DNA from: Methylobacter tundripaludum SV96
GTDB lineage: Bacteria; Pseudomonadota; Gammaproteobacteria; Methylococcales; Methylomonadaceae
DNA: 64,000 nt
Reading direction: 5' to 3'
NCBI RefSeq assembly: GCF_000190755.2
Contig: NZ_JH109154.1
Span: 303,514 to 367,513, forward strand
Positions 8,642 through 19,283 of this stretch are shown piece after piece. The position numbers and the translations under genes are program-made. A model generated the notes under the pieces. The model was not told where the DNA came from. It worked only from the letters and a program-made list of their open reading frames with translations, and did not search any database. Every line of letters starts with the position of its first letter. Position 1 is the stretch's first letter.

Positions 8642-11219
8642 TAAAGTTCGATGGTGGCTATCTGCGTATTCTCTGTCACCAGAACTGAGTATGCAGTCAC
8701 ATCCTGCGCGTGATCCAATCGAAAAAGTACAGGCGGAGCATGAAAAAAACCAACAAGCCATTGATGAGAAGCTAGATGCGTTTTCTTCAGACGAACGCAA
8801 TATCCTAAACCGTCTACATAAAGAAGAAGGCGATTTTAATGCTCTTACGCGTTTGGGACTATACGTATTGGCCGGCAAGCCGCTGGCATCTTTCGCAGAA
8901 AGCTTCGTAAACTGGAGTTTTTCTACGGCGCTCAATTCCGACTACGCGGCACCTCATAAAGAGCTGATGCACCTTGTAAGTCTGAATCGGGTGGACTGGC
9001 GAGAAACTCGGACGGCTTTACTACAGGCCTGCGTAGCGCTTCGTGACAATGGCATATCCCGTAGCGGGAAATGGGCTTTGGTGACAATTCTGCGCGCCAC
9101 TGGTGATTCAGGTGACAATGAAGAAGCGAGAGCGCTCGTTGCTGAGCTCACGAAAGACCGGACGCACTTTCCTGGCTGGAGGCGTATTGAGGATTACTGT
9201 TCTACCGACCCTTGCGACCCCACGTCAACCGAGCCGGAAAATATCGATCAAACAGCTGAGCAATATGAGACTATCGGTGTAAGCAAGCTGCGGCTAGTAA
9301 TGAGCCAAACATCAGAAGACCTTTTCTTCAACGACACCCGGCCGTGCATGGCACGTTTCAGGCTGGTCGAAGCAGTCGCAAAACACCGGGAATTGGCGGA
9401 AAACGTTCTTACCCGCATCGGTTTTCCGCTACGTCAGGGGCTATTTGAGCTGCATAAACATAATGTGTTGCTGACAAGCACCCAGGCGCATGCTCTGGTC
9501 ACGCGCTGGCGGCAGGCAAAATCGGATGAAACACTGAACAGCCTGACGAAGCAGGATAGCTGGATTGTTTCACAGTATTTTTTGCTTATGGCGTTTCCTT
9601 TGCTGAGTACCACTGAACAAGTTGAAATCCTGATAACGATCGAGGAGGATGAGCCAATTCTTCTCGATCTGATGGATAGGATGAGTCCTCTCGGTGAAAC
9701 ATCCTTCGAACGGCTGTTTGCCGAGGCCAGCAAGAACCAAGACGAATACAGACAATACTTGCTCTTGACCATGGCAAAGTCAACGAACACACCACTATCA
9801 GTAGAAACCCGCCAGTACATCGCATCACTCGTAAGTGTGGATTCAGGACGCCTGCGCGCAGAAGTTCTCGGCATTATCGCGCAACGTGGCGACAACGATA
9901 TGCTGACCATTGCTGCACATAGTGACTGGAATGCTGCCAATGTGAAGACAGGGAATGGACTCGAGGAATGGTACGGATCGGCTATGCTTCTGGAAGCTGC
10001 CGCAAGAGGTCTGATCGACCATCGGGAAGCGCTAGACCGGATTTCGCCGCGCTTGTATGGGCAGGCGGCAACAATGCTGAACTCCGATGCCAAACTCGAA
10101 ATAGCGTGGCGTATTAATGTGTCTATTAAGCAGACGATAGGGATGGATAGTGATTTAGTAGCGCCTGACATTGAACTAGAGGTACGGTCTGACTCCCTCT
10201 ATGAGCCAAACCTCTTCAGCCTGAGCGAGAAAGTGCCGCCGAGCCAGGATATAACGGAAACAATGCAGAGGTTCAATCAAAACAGCCGAGATTTTGAGAA
10301 ACGCCATAAACGAAACCTTGATGCTTTTATCGAATTCAAGAAGACTCTGACAAAAGCAAATGCCTCCATCATCCTTGATGGCCTGAAGTTAGGTGAATTT
10401 GCTGCCATAGTCTCAGCAAACGAAGATATTACTAATGAGTGGTACACGCTTTTTATTGAGCTTCCCGCCCCAAGTTTGCCTGCGGTTCATAACCTGATCC
10501 TACTACTTGCGCACGCGCTGAGCGGGAAGAAGCCCGATAAGGCGAGAGCGTTATTCGAAAGAGTCAGGGGCAACAAGCCAATTGTTCGGTTCACGTTCGG
10601 TTCGGCTGGCGTTGAACTCGACGCGATAGCAATATGGGCTGGCGGAAGGAGTACTGTTCTGGACGAACAACGTGCCATCCGTTTAGACCAGGCCGAAACC
10701 GATCACGATATATTTTTGGAAGTACTTGCCAGCTTAATGAACGGACAGCACGAATTTCTGGTGCAGTATGTCCAGACAAAGCTAATGCGCGAGGAGCCCG
10801 CAGAAATTGCCCGTGGCATCATGGTAGCAGGCTTCTCAGACGCCAGCGAGTTCAACTCAGAGGTTCTGTCACGCTACGAAAACAACTCAGGTTTGATTGG
10901 ATTGGCGTACAAGGCGGCAAAATATGCCTATGAGCGCAATTGTTGGGCGAGGCATTGGTTTGAAAAGATGTGCGAGACAGCAGAACCAAACGATTTCTGG
11001 CGTAGCGCGGTACTCTTCAACAAGATTGTCGATGGTCGGTTTGCCGTTTGGAGCAACGAGTATCCACAGTTGCTCCCACTAATAACCACTTACGGACAGA
11101 ATACATCGGGAAGCCTCAAAAATCGGTACGAACGCTGGGAAGGACACAGGAAGAAGAACCTTTTTGGCAATGATGCGCCTAACAGAATATTCCTTCATGG
11201 AACTGAATGGAGCAACTAA
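8642..11219 (+). pseudogene. 3' part of the IS-interrupted nuclease-STAND NTPase gene
   Basis: Continuation of the gene starting at 5060, in frame after IS removal, adding about 859 residues. The open frame visible now begins at 8604 inside the IS end, so its first residues are IS-derived. The segment is predicted mostly alpha-helical with no catalytic motif, for example long Leu/Ala-rich helices around ALRDNGISRSGKWALVTIL and later repeats. In STAND proteins this part is the ligand sensor. Translation of this half alone would need a new start; the ATG at 8691 is possible but has no obvious Shine-Dalgarno. Confidence 0.75.
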
Positions 11220-11385
11220 CAAAGCATTAGCTAGCAAAACTGCTTGAATGAAGTGAAGATACATCCCACAGAATTCCGATGTTGAAGCATTGTCGGTTGA
11301 TAGCTGTTTTCCATGTTGTCTGACTAAATCAAGCCAATCTGGTATCATTGCGCGCCTTATTACCCATTCTCCATAAAGGAAACCC

Positions 11386-11697
11386 ATGTCAGAATTCAAT
11401 AACGTAACCATCGTCAAAAAAGCCAACGTTTACTTCGGCGGCAATGTCAGCAGCCGGACTATCAAGTTCGCAGACGGTTCATCAAAAACCCTGGGCTTCA
11501 TGTTGCCCGGCGAATACACCTTCAACACCGCCGACCCTGAACTCATGGAAATCATCGACGGCGAACTGGATGTTTTATTGCCCGGCGCTGAATGGCAAAG
11601 CATCAAAGGCGGCGAATCTTTCAATGTGCCCGCCAATGCGGCATTCACCATGAAAGTTAAAACCCCTAGCGATTATTGCTGTTCATTCATCAAATAA
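11386..11697 (+). CDS. ppnP: pyrimidine/purine nucleoside phosphorylase PpnP
   Basis: 103 aa cupin of the former DUF1255 (YaiE) family; the enzyme splits nucleosides with phosphate into base and ribose-1-phosphate. Motifs: [27 protein letters not shown], and [13 protein letters not shown] good ribosome binding site (AAAGGAA) precedes the ATG. Length matches the family exactly. Confidence 0.92.
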   Translation: MSEFNNVTIVKKANVYFGGNVSSRTIKFADGSSKTLGFMLPGEYTFNTADPELMEIIDGELDVLLPGAEWQSIKGGESFNVPANAAFTMKVKTPSDYCCSFIK

Positions 11698-11701
11698 CGA
11701 C

Positions 11702-12175
11702 ATGGAAAAAGTCGCCATCTTTGTCGATGTGCAGAATATCTATTACACCACCAAGCAAAGTTACCGGCGGCATTTTAACTACACTGCATTCTGGTCGCAG
11801 GCGACCGCGGACAGAGAAGTGATCGCAGCGTTTGCTTATGCCATCGATAAGGGCGACTGCAAGCAGCAGGGATTTCAACAGGTACTCAGGAATATCGGCT
11901 TTGAAGTCAAGCTAAAGCCTTACATCCAGCGTAGCGACGGTTCCGCAAAAGGCGATTGGGACGTGGGCATTACGCTGGATGCGATCGACTATGCGGCCAA
12001 GGTCGATGTGATTATTTTGTTATCCGGCGACGGCGACTTCGACCTGTTATTGGACAAGGCTCGAAACATTTACGGCGTAACGACGGAAGTGTACGGCGTA
12101 CCGGCATTGACCGCGCCCTCGCTGATTAATTCGGCCGGCCGTTTTATAGCCATAGACGATAAGCTGTTACTGTAG
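11702..12175 (+). CDS. NYN domain protein (LabA/DUF88-like ribonuclease fold)
   Basis: 157 aa. The PIN-like NYN fold is evident from the N-terminal VAIFVDVQNIYY (Asp9, Asn12), the central KGDWDVGITLDAI and IILLSGDGDFDLLLDKAR, providing the conserved acidic cluster. Such proteins are thought to be metal-dependent RNases. It begins 4 nt after ppnP and is probably cotranscribed. The RNA target is unknown. Confidence 0.85.
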   Translation: MEKVAIFVDVQNIYYTTKQSYRRHFNYTAFWSQATADREVIAAFAYAIDKGDCKQQGFQQVLRNIGFEVKLKPYIQRSDGSAKGDWDVGITLDAIDYAAKVDVIILLSGDGDFDLLLDKARNIYGVTTEVYGVPALTAPSLINSAGRFIAIDDKLLL

Positions 12176-12240
12176 AACACTCGAAGGCTAAAATCTGTTA
12201 GAATACGGCTTTATTTTTCAAAGCCGTAAAAAATCGCTCA

Positions 12241-12777
12241 ATGGCGCTTAAGTCAACCATCTATAAAGCCGACTGTCAGATTTCAGACATGGACAGAGGC
12301 TATTATCAATCGCATCACCTGACCATTGCCCTGCACCCTTCGGAAACCGAAGAGCGCATGATGACGCGTCTGCTGGCTTTTGTAATCAATGCCCATGAAC
12401 ACCTGCAATTCACTAAAGGTCTGAGTACCGATGATGAACCCGAGCTCTGGCAAAAAAGCCTGACCGACGATATTGAGCTGTGGATTGATGTCGGCATGCC
12501 CGATGACAAACGCATCCGCAAAGCGTCTAATCGCGCCGATAAAGTCATCATCTACACCTATGGCGGGCGCAATAGCGTCTGGTGGAACCAGCTTCACCAT
12601 AAGCTGGAACGCTTTAAAAACCTGACGGTTATTAACCTGCCCAAGGAAGCGACCGACCAACTCGCACCGATGGTAAAGCGCACCATGCAATTGCAAATCA
12701 GCATCCAGGACGGACAGATTTGGGTCAGCGACGATCAACACACGGCCAATATAGTGCCTGAGGCCTGGCTTAATTAA
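12241..12777 (+). CDS. yaeQ: YaeQ family protein
   Basis: 178 aa, the standard YaeQ length. Diagnostic segments: KADCQISDMDRGYYQSHHLT, ELWIDVGMPDDKRIRKAS and IYTYGG. YaeQ has a PD-(D/E)xK nuclease-like fold; in E. coli it was linked to suppression of RfaH loss, but its biochemical role is unsettled. Confidence 0.92.
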   Translation: MALKSTIYKADCQISDMDRGYYQSHHLTIALHPSETEERMMTRLLAFVINAHEHLQFTKGLSTDDEPELWQKSLTDDIELWIDVGMPDDKRIRKASNRADKVIIYTYGGRNSVWWNQLHHKLERFKNLTVINLPKEATDQLAPMVKRTMQLQISIQDGQIWVSDDQHTANIVPEAWLN

Positions 12778-12797
12778 CTCAAGCGTCATCAAAAACA

Positions 12798-12923
12798 ATG
12801 GAACGCGGATGACGCTGATGGTTATGATTAAAATAAGATTTTTCTTTAATTATCTGCGTTTATCATATTTATCAGCGTCACCTAGAGGCGCCTACTTTTG
12901 GTATCCGCGTTCTATTTTTCCTT
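12798..12923. repeat. repeat I: inverted GAACGCGGATGACGC arms
   Basis: Left arm GGAACGCGGATGACGCTGAT (about 12800-12819); right-arm pieces ATCAGCGTCA (about 12870-12880) and TATCCGCGTTC (about 12902-12912), separated by 20 unrelated bases. A similar pair of arms occurs at 14575-14765. Non-coding, between yaeQ and ybiT. Confidence 0.65.
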
Positions 12924-12966
12924 TTACCTTTAATATCTTTTTACCCTTAATCTTCGGAACAAAAAC

Positions 12967-14553
12967 TTGATCTCTACAGCTAACATCACCATGCAGTTCG
13001 GGGCTAAACCCCTGTTTGAAAACGTCTCGGTCAAATTCGGCGACGGCAACCGTTACGGCCTGATCGGCGCGAACGGCTGCGGCAAGTCGACCTTCATGAA
13101 AATATTGAGCGGCGATTTGGAACCCTCGGCGGGCAACGTCAGCATCAGCCCCAATGAGCGTCTGGGTAACTTGCGCCAGGATCAATTCGCCTATGAAGAC
13201 CAACGCGTCCTTGACGTAGTGCTGATGGGCCACGCCGAGATGTGGGCAGCCATGTCCGAACGCGACGCCATCTACGCCAACATGGAAGCGACCGAAGACG
13301 ACTACATGCGCGCCGCCGAGCTTGAGTCGGTGTTCGCCGAATTCAACGGCTATACCGCCGAAGCCAGGGCCGGCGAGCTGTTGTTGGGCCTGGACATTCC
13401 GCTGGAGCAGCATAACGGCCCGATGAGCGCCGTTGCGCCGGGCTGGAAGCTGCGCGTATTGCTCGCACAGGCCTTGTTTTCCAATCCCGACATCATGTTG
13501 CTTGATGAGCCGACCAACAACCTGGACATCAACACCATACGCTGGCTTGAAGACATCCTGAACCAACGTAATTGCACGATGATTATCATCTCGCATGACC
13601 GTCACTTTTTAAACAGCATCTGCACCCACATGGCCGACATGGACTATGGCGAGTTGCGCGTTTATCCCGGCAACTATGACGACTACATGATCGCGGTTAC
13701 CGAAGTTCGCGAACGCCTGCTGGCCGGAAACGCCAAGAAAAAAGCCCAGATTGCCGAACTGCAAACCTTCGTCAGCCGCTTCTCGGCGAATGCGTCCAAG
13801 GCCAAACAGGCCACCTCGCGGGCTAAACAGCTGGATAAAATCAAACTGGATGAAGTCAAGCCTTCAAGCCGGGTTAACCCGTTTATCCGCTTCGACCAGA
13901 CTAAAAAGCTGCACCGCTTGGCGCTGGAAATTGAGGGATTGACCAAGGGTTATGGCGAGCAGCCCTTATTCAAAGACCTGAACCTGATGATTCCCGTCGG
14001 TGAGCGTGTTGCTGTTTTGGGCCCTAACGGTATCGGTAAATCAACTTTGCTACGCACACTGGTCGGCGATTTAACGCCGGACGCCGGTGCGGTTAAGTGG
14101 TCGGAAAACTCGGAAGTAGGTTATTTTGCCCAGGATCATGCCGAAGACTTTGCCGAAGATACCACGCTTATCGAGTGGATGAGTCAATGGCGCAAGGAAT
14201 CGGACGACGACCAAGCCATACGCGGCACTTTGGGACGACTATTGTTCAGTGCGGACGACATCAACAAATCCGTTAAAGTCATCTCCGGCGGAGAACAAGG
14301 CCGCATGCTGTTCGGCAAGCTGATCCTGCAAAAAAACAACATCATGGTGTTGGACGAGCCGACCAACCATTTGGACATGGAATCGATTGAATCGCTGAAT
14401 ACCGCGCTGGAAAATTATCCCGGCACCTTGATATTCGTCAGTCATGACCGGGAGTTTGTGTCATCGCTGGCGACCAGGATTATCGAACTAACCCCGACCG
14501 GTGTTGTTGATTTCAGCGGTAATTATGAAGATTACTTAAGCAGTCAGGCGTAG
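12967..14553 (+). CDS. ybiT: ABC-F family ATPase YbiT
   Basis: 528 aa beginning with TTG at 12967. Two ABC cassettes: Walker [10 protein letters not shown] (about 36-44) and GPNGIGKST (about 355-363), each with a Walker B ending LLDEPTNN or VLDEPTNH; a linker rich in [10 protein letters not shown] lies between. Strong resemblance to E. coli YbiT over its length ([24 protein letters not shown]). ABC-F proteins act on the ribosome rather than as transporters. Confidence 0.93.
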   Translation: MISTANITMQFGAKPLFENVSVKFGDGNRYGLIGANGCGKSTFMKILSGDLEPSAGNVSISPNERLGNLRQDQFAYEDQRVLDVVLMGHAEMWAAMSERDAIYANMEATEDDYMRAAELESVFAEFNGYTAEARAGELLLGLDIPLEQHNGPMSAVAPGWKLRVLLAQALFSNPDIMLLDEPTNNLDINTIRWLEDILNQRNCTMIIISHDRHFLNSICTHMADMDYGELRVYPGNYDDYMIAVTEVRERLLAGNAKKKAQIAELQTFVSRFSANASKAKQATSRAKQLDKIKLDEVKPSSRVNPFIRFDQTKKLHRLALEIEGLTKGYGEQPLFKDLNLMIPVGERVAVLGPNGIGKSTLLRTLVGDLTPDAGAVKWSENSEVGYFAQDHAEDFAEDTTLIEWMSQWRKESDDDQAIRGTLGRLLFSADDINKSVKVISGGEQGRMLFGKLILQKNNIMVLDEPTNHLDMESIESLNTALENYPGTLIFVSHDREFVSSLATRIIELTPTGVVDFSGNYEDYLSSQA

Positions 14554-14571
14554 ATCAGAAATTAAGAGCGC

Positions 14572-14770
14572 TCAGAAAGCCAAAAATAGAACGCTGATGA
14601 CGCCGATTAATTAAGATTTAATAAGATTTTTTAAATTACACAGCAAAATTCGACACCGTGGCTCCCTCTCCTGCTGGAGAGGGTTGGGGTGAGGAAATTC
14701 AAAAAAGCGAATTTTGAACTGCAAACAATATATCTGCGTTCATCATACTCATCTGCGTTCCATTCCGTTT
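14572..14770. repeat. nested repeats: repeat F inside repeat I arms
   Basis: Outer arms AGAACGCTGATGACGCCGAT (14580 on) and ATCTGCGTTCATCAT...CATCTGCGTTCCATT (to about 14765) belong to repeat I. Between them lies CCCTCTCCTGCTGGAGAGGG followed by TTGGGGTGAGG (14664-14695), repeat F, which recurs twice at 34343-34442. No coding potential. Confidence 0.65.
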
Positions 14771-14787
14771 GGCGCTGAGTTATCCGA

Positions 14788-15471
14788 TTAATTTCCATTC
14801 CTTAACGTATTACCCACCAAATCGGCGATGGCCCTGTTCGCCACGCCGACTACCTTGATATTGTTTTTAACAAAGCCGGTATAATTTTCGTGCAAATGGC
14901 CGTGAAAGATATTTTTTACGCCCATCGCGGCAGCCAGCTCACCAATCACATCAAACCCGTGCCGATGAGATCCCGGCGCTTCGTGGGTCACCAAAATATC
15001 CGCTTTCAGCGCCTTTAATGCCTCAAACTCATCATGCCAAATCGCCCCCTTGTATTTTAACGACATGGCCGTATGCCTTAGATTGATAGGCTGGTTATAC
15101 AGATAATGCTGTTTATCCCGCCATTTAGGCTGCTGCGGCGGATACCAGACCCGGCCAAGAAAAATCCCGCCTAAACCGGCAATTCTCAGTCCCGCTATTT
15201 CCGTGACTTTCAAGTGCAAACCGTTATCGGCCAGGGCCGAATGAAACAGATTTTTATATTTGCCGGGCGTTTCAAAATCATGATTCCCCGCAATCCACCA
15301 AATTTTGGTTAAACCGACAATTTCCTGCAAACAACTTTCCAAGGGCATTTCCAGGTCGTAATCGCCCAGCAAAACAACGGCTTCGGGTTTATATTCATGC
15401 ACCGCCGCTATCAGCGGTTTGAAATCTCCATGCGGATCGCCTGCAAATAAAATCTTGTTCTTTGGGTTCAA
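14788..15471 (-). CDS. calcineurin-like metallophosphoesterase
   Basis: 227 aa. All metal-binding motifs of the family are present: GDPHGDF (10-16), LLGDYDLE, AGNHDFE, THEAPGSHRHG and GHLHE near the C-terminus. The substrate could be a phosphomonoester or phosphodiester. No partner gene is adjacent. Confidence 0.87.
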   Translation of the reverse strand: MNPKNKILFAGDPHGDFKPLIAAVHEYKPEAVVLLGDYDLEMPLESCLQEIVGLTKIWWIAGNHDFETPGKYKNLFHSALADNGLHLKVTEIAGLRIAGLGGIFLGRVWYPPQQPKWRDKQHYLYNQPINLRHTAMSLKYKGAIWHDEFEALKALKADILVTHEAPGSHRHGFDVIGELAAAMGVKNIFHGHLHENYTGFVKNNIKVVGVANRAIADLVGNTLRNGN

Positions 15472-15620
15472 ATTGTTACTCCTGTTAACTGGAACCTGAC
15501 ACTAATGCTGAAAATAACAACGTTCTATTTTCGTTGCTCCGCGCGGGCTTAAAATTTCTCTCGATTATAGACAAAAGTCGCCTTGATTAATATCAAGCTA
15601 TTAAATGCGGGGTGAGTTGA

Positions 15621-15866
15621 TAAACATAAAACCACGAAGACACGAACGACTTGGACAGATATTTGCCCCTCCAATATCTACATTCCCACTTCGAAGCGCT
15701 CATTGTTGTGCATAAGTATTTTTAAAGCACGTCATCCCGGCAGGAATGACGGTGTAGCTTAGACACTTGTGTATAACAATGAGCGCCGGAGCGTGGAAAT
15801 GATGCGTCTTGCTTTTCTTCGTGTCCTTCGTGTCCTTCGTGTCCTTCGTGTCTTCGTGGTGAATGC
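15621..15866. repeat. nested repeats: CACGAAG arms around a 91-bp hairpin element
   Basis: Outer repeat C arms: CCACGAAGACACGAA near 15633 and a tandem of four CTTCGTGTC-type words (15815-15862). Inside, GCGCTCATTGTT (15696-15707) and AACAATGAGCGC (15775-15786) form a perfect 12-bp outer stem extended by imperfect pairing, with GTCAT...ATGAC around CCCGGCAGGA at its centre (15730-15750). A fragment resembling repeat B (GACAGATATTTGC, 15655-15668) is also present. Spurious frames here encode HED/TKD-type repeats and are rejected. Confidence 0.75.
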
Positions 15867-15899
15867 ATTTTATTGATTGAATATACGGACTTTCGAACG

Positions 15900-18047
15900 T
15901 CACCCTCTGCACCAGTCGTGATAACGCACGACGCACCACAACAAGCCTTTCGGCGCATGGTTGCGCTTCCAGACTCCGGCTACATATTTATTGGCCTCGG
16001 CCAGAGTTGGATAAATATGGATGGTGCCCAGCAACTTATTCAGACCGATATTGTGCTTCATCGCCAGCACGAACTCGGCGATCAAATCACCGGCCTGTTC
16101 GCCAACGATAGTCACACCGAGAATCCGGTCCTTGCCCGGCGAAGTTAATACTTTAACGAAGCCGTGCGCTACGCCGTCTGCAATAGCGCGATCAAGATCG
16201 TCAATATGATAGGTGCTGACTTCACAGGCAATGCCTTTTGCTTTCGCCTCCTGTTCATTAAGACCGACCCGCGCAACTTCAGGATCGGTAAAGGTAGCCC
16301 AGGGAATCACCGAGTAATCGGTGCGAAATTTTATGAAGCTGCCGAACAATGCATTCACCGCCGCATACCAGGCCTGATGAGCGGCGACATGCGTAAATTG
16401 AAACGGGCCGGATACATCGCCGCAGGCAAAAATGTTCGGGTAATTGGTCTGCTGGAATTCATTAATTTCAATGGTGCGGCCGGGCGAGGTTTCAACACCC
16501 AGCTGTTCCAGGCCATATCCCTGGATATTGGCAACCCGGCCGATAGCCAGCAATACCTGGTCGAAGGGAATACGCAGCTCTTTACCGTCATGCTCGGCAA
16601 GCAGGATTTTTTCACCGTTTTCGATAACAAATCCTTTGGCAGTATGATCGACGAGTACATTAATGCCTTCCAGACGGAACTTCGCCACGACAGCCTCGGA
16701 GACTTCGGCGTCTTCCCGAATTAATAAGCGCGGCAACATTTCGATTTGGGTCACCTGACTGCCTAAACGGGCAAAGCTTTGTGCCAATTCACAGCCGATA
16801 GGTCCGCCGCCCAACACGATCAACCGTCCGGGCAGTTCTCGCAACGCCCAAATAGTATCGGAGGTTAGATAATCGCTGCCCTCAATGCCTGCAATCGGCG
16901 GCACAAACGGACGCGAACCGGCGGCAATAACGATGGAGCGCGTGGTGATAATGCGGGTTGCTCCCGCCGTCGTCACCTGCACTTCCCAGGGTGAAATAAT
17001 CTTCGCTTCACCTTCGATAACGTCCACGCCAAGCTCTGTGTAACGTTGCACGGAATCATGCGGCTCGACGGTTGTAATAACCGCTTGCACCCGGTTCATA
17101 ACAGCGGCGAAATCCACTTCGACATCGGTTTTTTTGATGCCGAAATCGGCAGACCTGCGCATTTGGGCCAACAGCCTGGCCGAGCGGATCAAGGCTTTAG
17201 ACGGTACGCAACCGGTGTTCAGGCAATCGCCGCCCATTTTATGTTTTTCAATCAAGGTGACTTTGGCTTTGACGGCTGCGGCGATGTAGGCGGTCACCAA
17301 GCCGCCTGAACCTGCGCCTATCACCACGATGTTATTGTCAAAGCGCGATGGCTTTATCCATTGCGCATAAATTTTGTTTGCCTTGATGGCTTCGACGATT
17401 TTATTAGTCAGTAACGGAAAAATGCCCAATAACGCAAAAGAGCCGATCAATCCGGGTGACAAAATACCCGACAATGACTCCAGCCTGCCCAGCTGAGTCC
17501 CTGCATTCACATAAACTACCGTACCGGCCAACATGCCAATCTGGCTGACCCAATAGAACGTTTGTGTTTTCAGGGTTGTTAAGCCCATAACCAGGTTAAT
17601 AACAAAGAAAGGGAATATCGGCACCAATCTCAAGGTAAACAGATACAGCGCGCCATCCCTGTCCATGCCTTTATTAATAATATTCAGGCGATCGCCGAAA
17701 CGGGCTTTAACCGCATCGCGAAACAAGAAACGCGCCGCCAGAAAAGCCAGTGTTGCACCGATGGTGGAGGCAAACGAGACAATCAACGTTCCCCACAGCA
17801 AACCGAAAACGGCGCCGCCGGCCAGCGTAAGAATTGCGGCGCCCGGTAAAGATAATCCGGTCACCGCGATATAAATCAACGCATATACAGCAACCGCAAG
17901 ACCGGGATGATTACTGCGATAAGTTTCGATAGCCGCTTGCTGGGCCTTAAGTGTTTCGAGCGTTAAATAGTATTGCAGGTCAAAAATAAAAAACGCCGCG
18001 ATCAGGGTGACAATGACAGCTAACAACGCCCAACGTGAAAAATTCAT
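15900..18047 (-). CDS. TVP38/TMEM64 membrane domain fused to mercuric-reductase-like FAD/NAD disulfide oxidoreductase
   Basis: 715 aa from the ATG at 18047, chosen because AAGGAGA stands 6 nt upstream. Residues 1-230 form the TVP38/DedA-like membrane domain (hydrophobic helices, SLPGAAILTLAGGAVFG). The rest is a class I pyridine nucleotide-disulfide reductase: FAD motif VIGAGSGG, redox pair GGDCLNTGCVPSKAL, NAD motif VLGGGPIGCELAQ, second FAD motif FACGDVSG and a dimerisation domain. Such fusions occur in proteobacteria; electron acceptor and physiological role are unknown. The extreme C-terminus (RNHAPKGLLWCVVRYHDW) is an extension beyond the usual end. Confidence 0.88.
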   Translation of the reverse strand: MNFSRWALLAVIVTLIAAFFIFDLQYYLTLETLKAQQAAIETYRSNHPGLAVAVYALIYIAVTGLSLPGAAILTLAGGAVFGLLWGTLIVSFASTIGATLAFLAARFLFRDAVKARFGDRLNIINKGMDRDGALYLFTLRLVPIFPFFVINLVMGLTTLKTQTFYWVSQIGMLAGTVVYVNAGTQLGRLESLSGILSPGLIGSFALLGIFPLLTNKIVEAIKANKIYAQWIKPSRFDNNIVVIGAGSGGLVTAYIAAAVKAKVTLIEKHKMGGDCLNTGCVPSKALIRSARLLAQMRRSADFGIKKTDVEVDFAAVMNRVQAVITTVEPHDSVQRYTELGVDVIEGEAKIISPWEVQVTTAGATRIITTRSIVIAAGSRPFVPPIAGIEGSDYLTSDTIWALRELPGRLIVLGGGPIGCELAQSFARLGSQVTQIEMLPRLLIREDAEVSEAVVAKFRLEGINVLVDHTAKGFVIENGEKILLAEHDGKELRIPFDQVLLAIGRVANIQGYGLEQLGVETSPGRTIEINEFQQTNYPNIFACGDVSGPFQFTHVAAHQAWYAAVNALFGSFIKFRTDYSVIPWATFTDPEVARVGLNEQEAKAKGIACEVSTYHIDDLDRAIADGVAHGFVKVLTSPGKDRILGVTIVGEQAGDLIAEFVLAMKHNIGLNKLLGTIHIYPTLAEANKYVAGVWKRNHAPKGLLWCVVRYHDWCRG

Positions 18048-18224
18048 AATATTCTCCTTGCCAATTAGCAAGCATGTTAGCAGGAATTTCCCGTAGCCCT
18101 GTTTTATCTGTAGCAGCCAAAAAATAAACTACCAATTTGATGCTCCGCAAAAAACCCAAACAAACACTCCCTAAACCAAGAGAATGCAAGAGAGTGCTCG
18201 AGCTTATATGCGCAGAGATAAAAT

Positions 18225-18491
18225 TTAATCCGCCAAGCGCTTGGCAATTCGGTAGTAAGTCTTTTTAAGCTCTTCACCGACTATTTTGGCCTTGGCTATA
18301 AACTCTTCGGAAGTTTCCACCGACTCATCCGCTATTTCAGCGGCCTTGATTTTTAAATGGCCCCATTCTTTTTCGGCATCTTCAAATTCTTGCCTGGCTT
18401 CCATCGAAGCCAGATGCAGTTTTAAATTGATTTCATCGCGTTCGACTTGCAACTTATCTAATAATTTTTCAAAATCTTCTTTTATTGACAT
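18225..18491 (-). CDS. small coiled-coil protein of unknown function
   Basis: 88 aa from the ATG at 18491 (MSIKEDFEKLLDKLQ); an upstream ATG at 18515 would add 8 residues. Heptad pattern and high Glu/Lys content suggest a helical coiled coil throughout. It resembles short conserved hypothetical proteins of gammaproteobacteria. No function can be assigned. Confidence 0.65.
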   Translation of the reverse strand: MSIKEDFEKLLDKLQVERDEINLKLHLASMEARQEFEDAEKEWGHLKIKAAEIADESVETSEEFIAKAKIVGEELKKTYYRIAKRLAD

Positions 18492-18753
18492 GACACACCC
18501 CAATTTATCGCTCATTCATTAACTTAAAAAACCAGTTGATATTGCATAACCATTTGTAGCATAGAGAAACCAGCCCTTTCAATCAATAAGTAGTACCACC
18601 GATCAGCCCCGACCACTAACACGCCGAATGCCTTGCGTTACCTGCGTTTCAGGTGTTTTTTTACTTTCGTTTTTAATAGAATTGTCAAAATTAACTGTTA
18701 TAGTATTACAGTATACACGCGCCCGAAAATCGCCCCATTGACAGAAATATTTT

Positions 18754-19263
18754 ATGACTCACGAACTTTTATTATTACGACATGCCAAGTCGGATTGGGC
18801 AGTTGATATGGATGATTTTTCCCGTCCCTTAAAAAAACGCGGTCGGCGCGCTGCCAAGCAGGTAGGCCGTTGGTTGCATGAGCAGCATTTGATACCCGAC
18901 ACCATACTCAGCTCTCCGGCGACACGCGCCTTGGCGACAGCGCAACGGGTTTGTCGACAGTTAGACATAGATGAATCGGCTATCGTCTGCGATCCGCGCA
19001 TTTATGAAGCGAATGCTTTAACCTTACTGACTGTATTAAAAACCAGTTGTCATGGACGGCGGGTACTGTTGGTCGGGCATAATCCCGGCCTGGAAGACTT
19101 GTTGTTAAAACTAATTCCCCATTCGGTTCCGTTATCGGCTAACGGAAAATGCCTGTCTACCGCCGCTTTAGCCCAACTCACCTTTAAAGGCGACTGGACA
19201 GAACTGACCGAAGGCTGCGCCAAATTAGTCACGCTGATTCGCCCGGACAGCTTGCCTGAATAA
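18754..19263 (+). CDS. SixA-like phosphohistidine phosphatase
   Basis: 169 aa histidine phosphatase. The catalytic LRHAKSDW (residues 7-14) and second histidine in LLVGHNPGLEDLL are in place. SixA dephosphorylates phosphohistidine on phosphotransfer proteins such as ArcB or NPr. CorA follows 20 bp downstream, so the two may be cotranscribed. Confidence 0.87.
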   Translation: MTHELLLLRHAKSDWAVDMDDFSRPLKKRGRRAAKQVGRWLHEQHLIPDTILSSPATRALATAQRVCRQLDIDESAIVCDPRIYEANALTLLTVLKTSCHGRRVLLVGHNPGLEDLLLKLIPHSVPLSANGKCLSTAALAQLTFKGDWTELTEGCAKLVTLIRPDSLPE

Positions 19264-19283
19264 CAAAAAAATGGGAATACATA

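Noticed and set aside
15700..15958. Frames encoding HEDTKDTKDTK repeats
   Set aside because: Translation of CACGAAG repeat words; no protein family.
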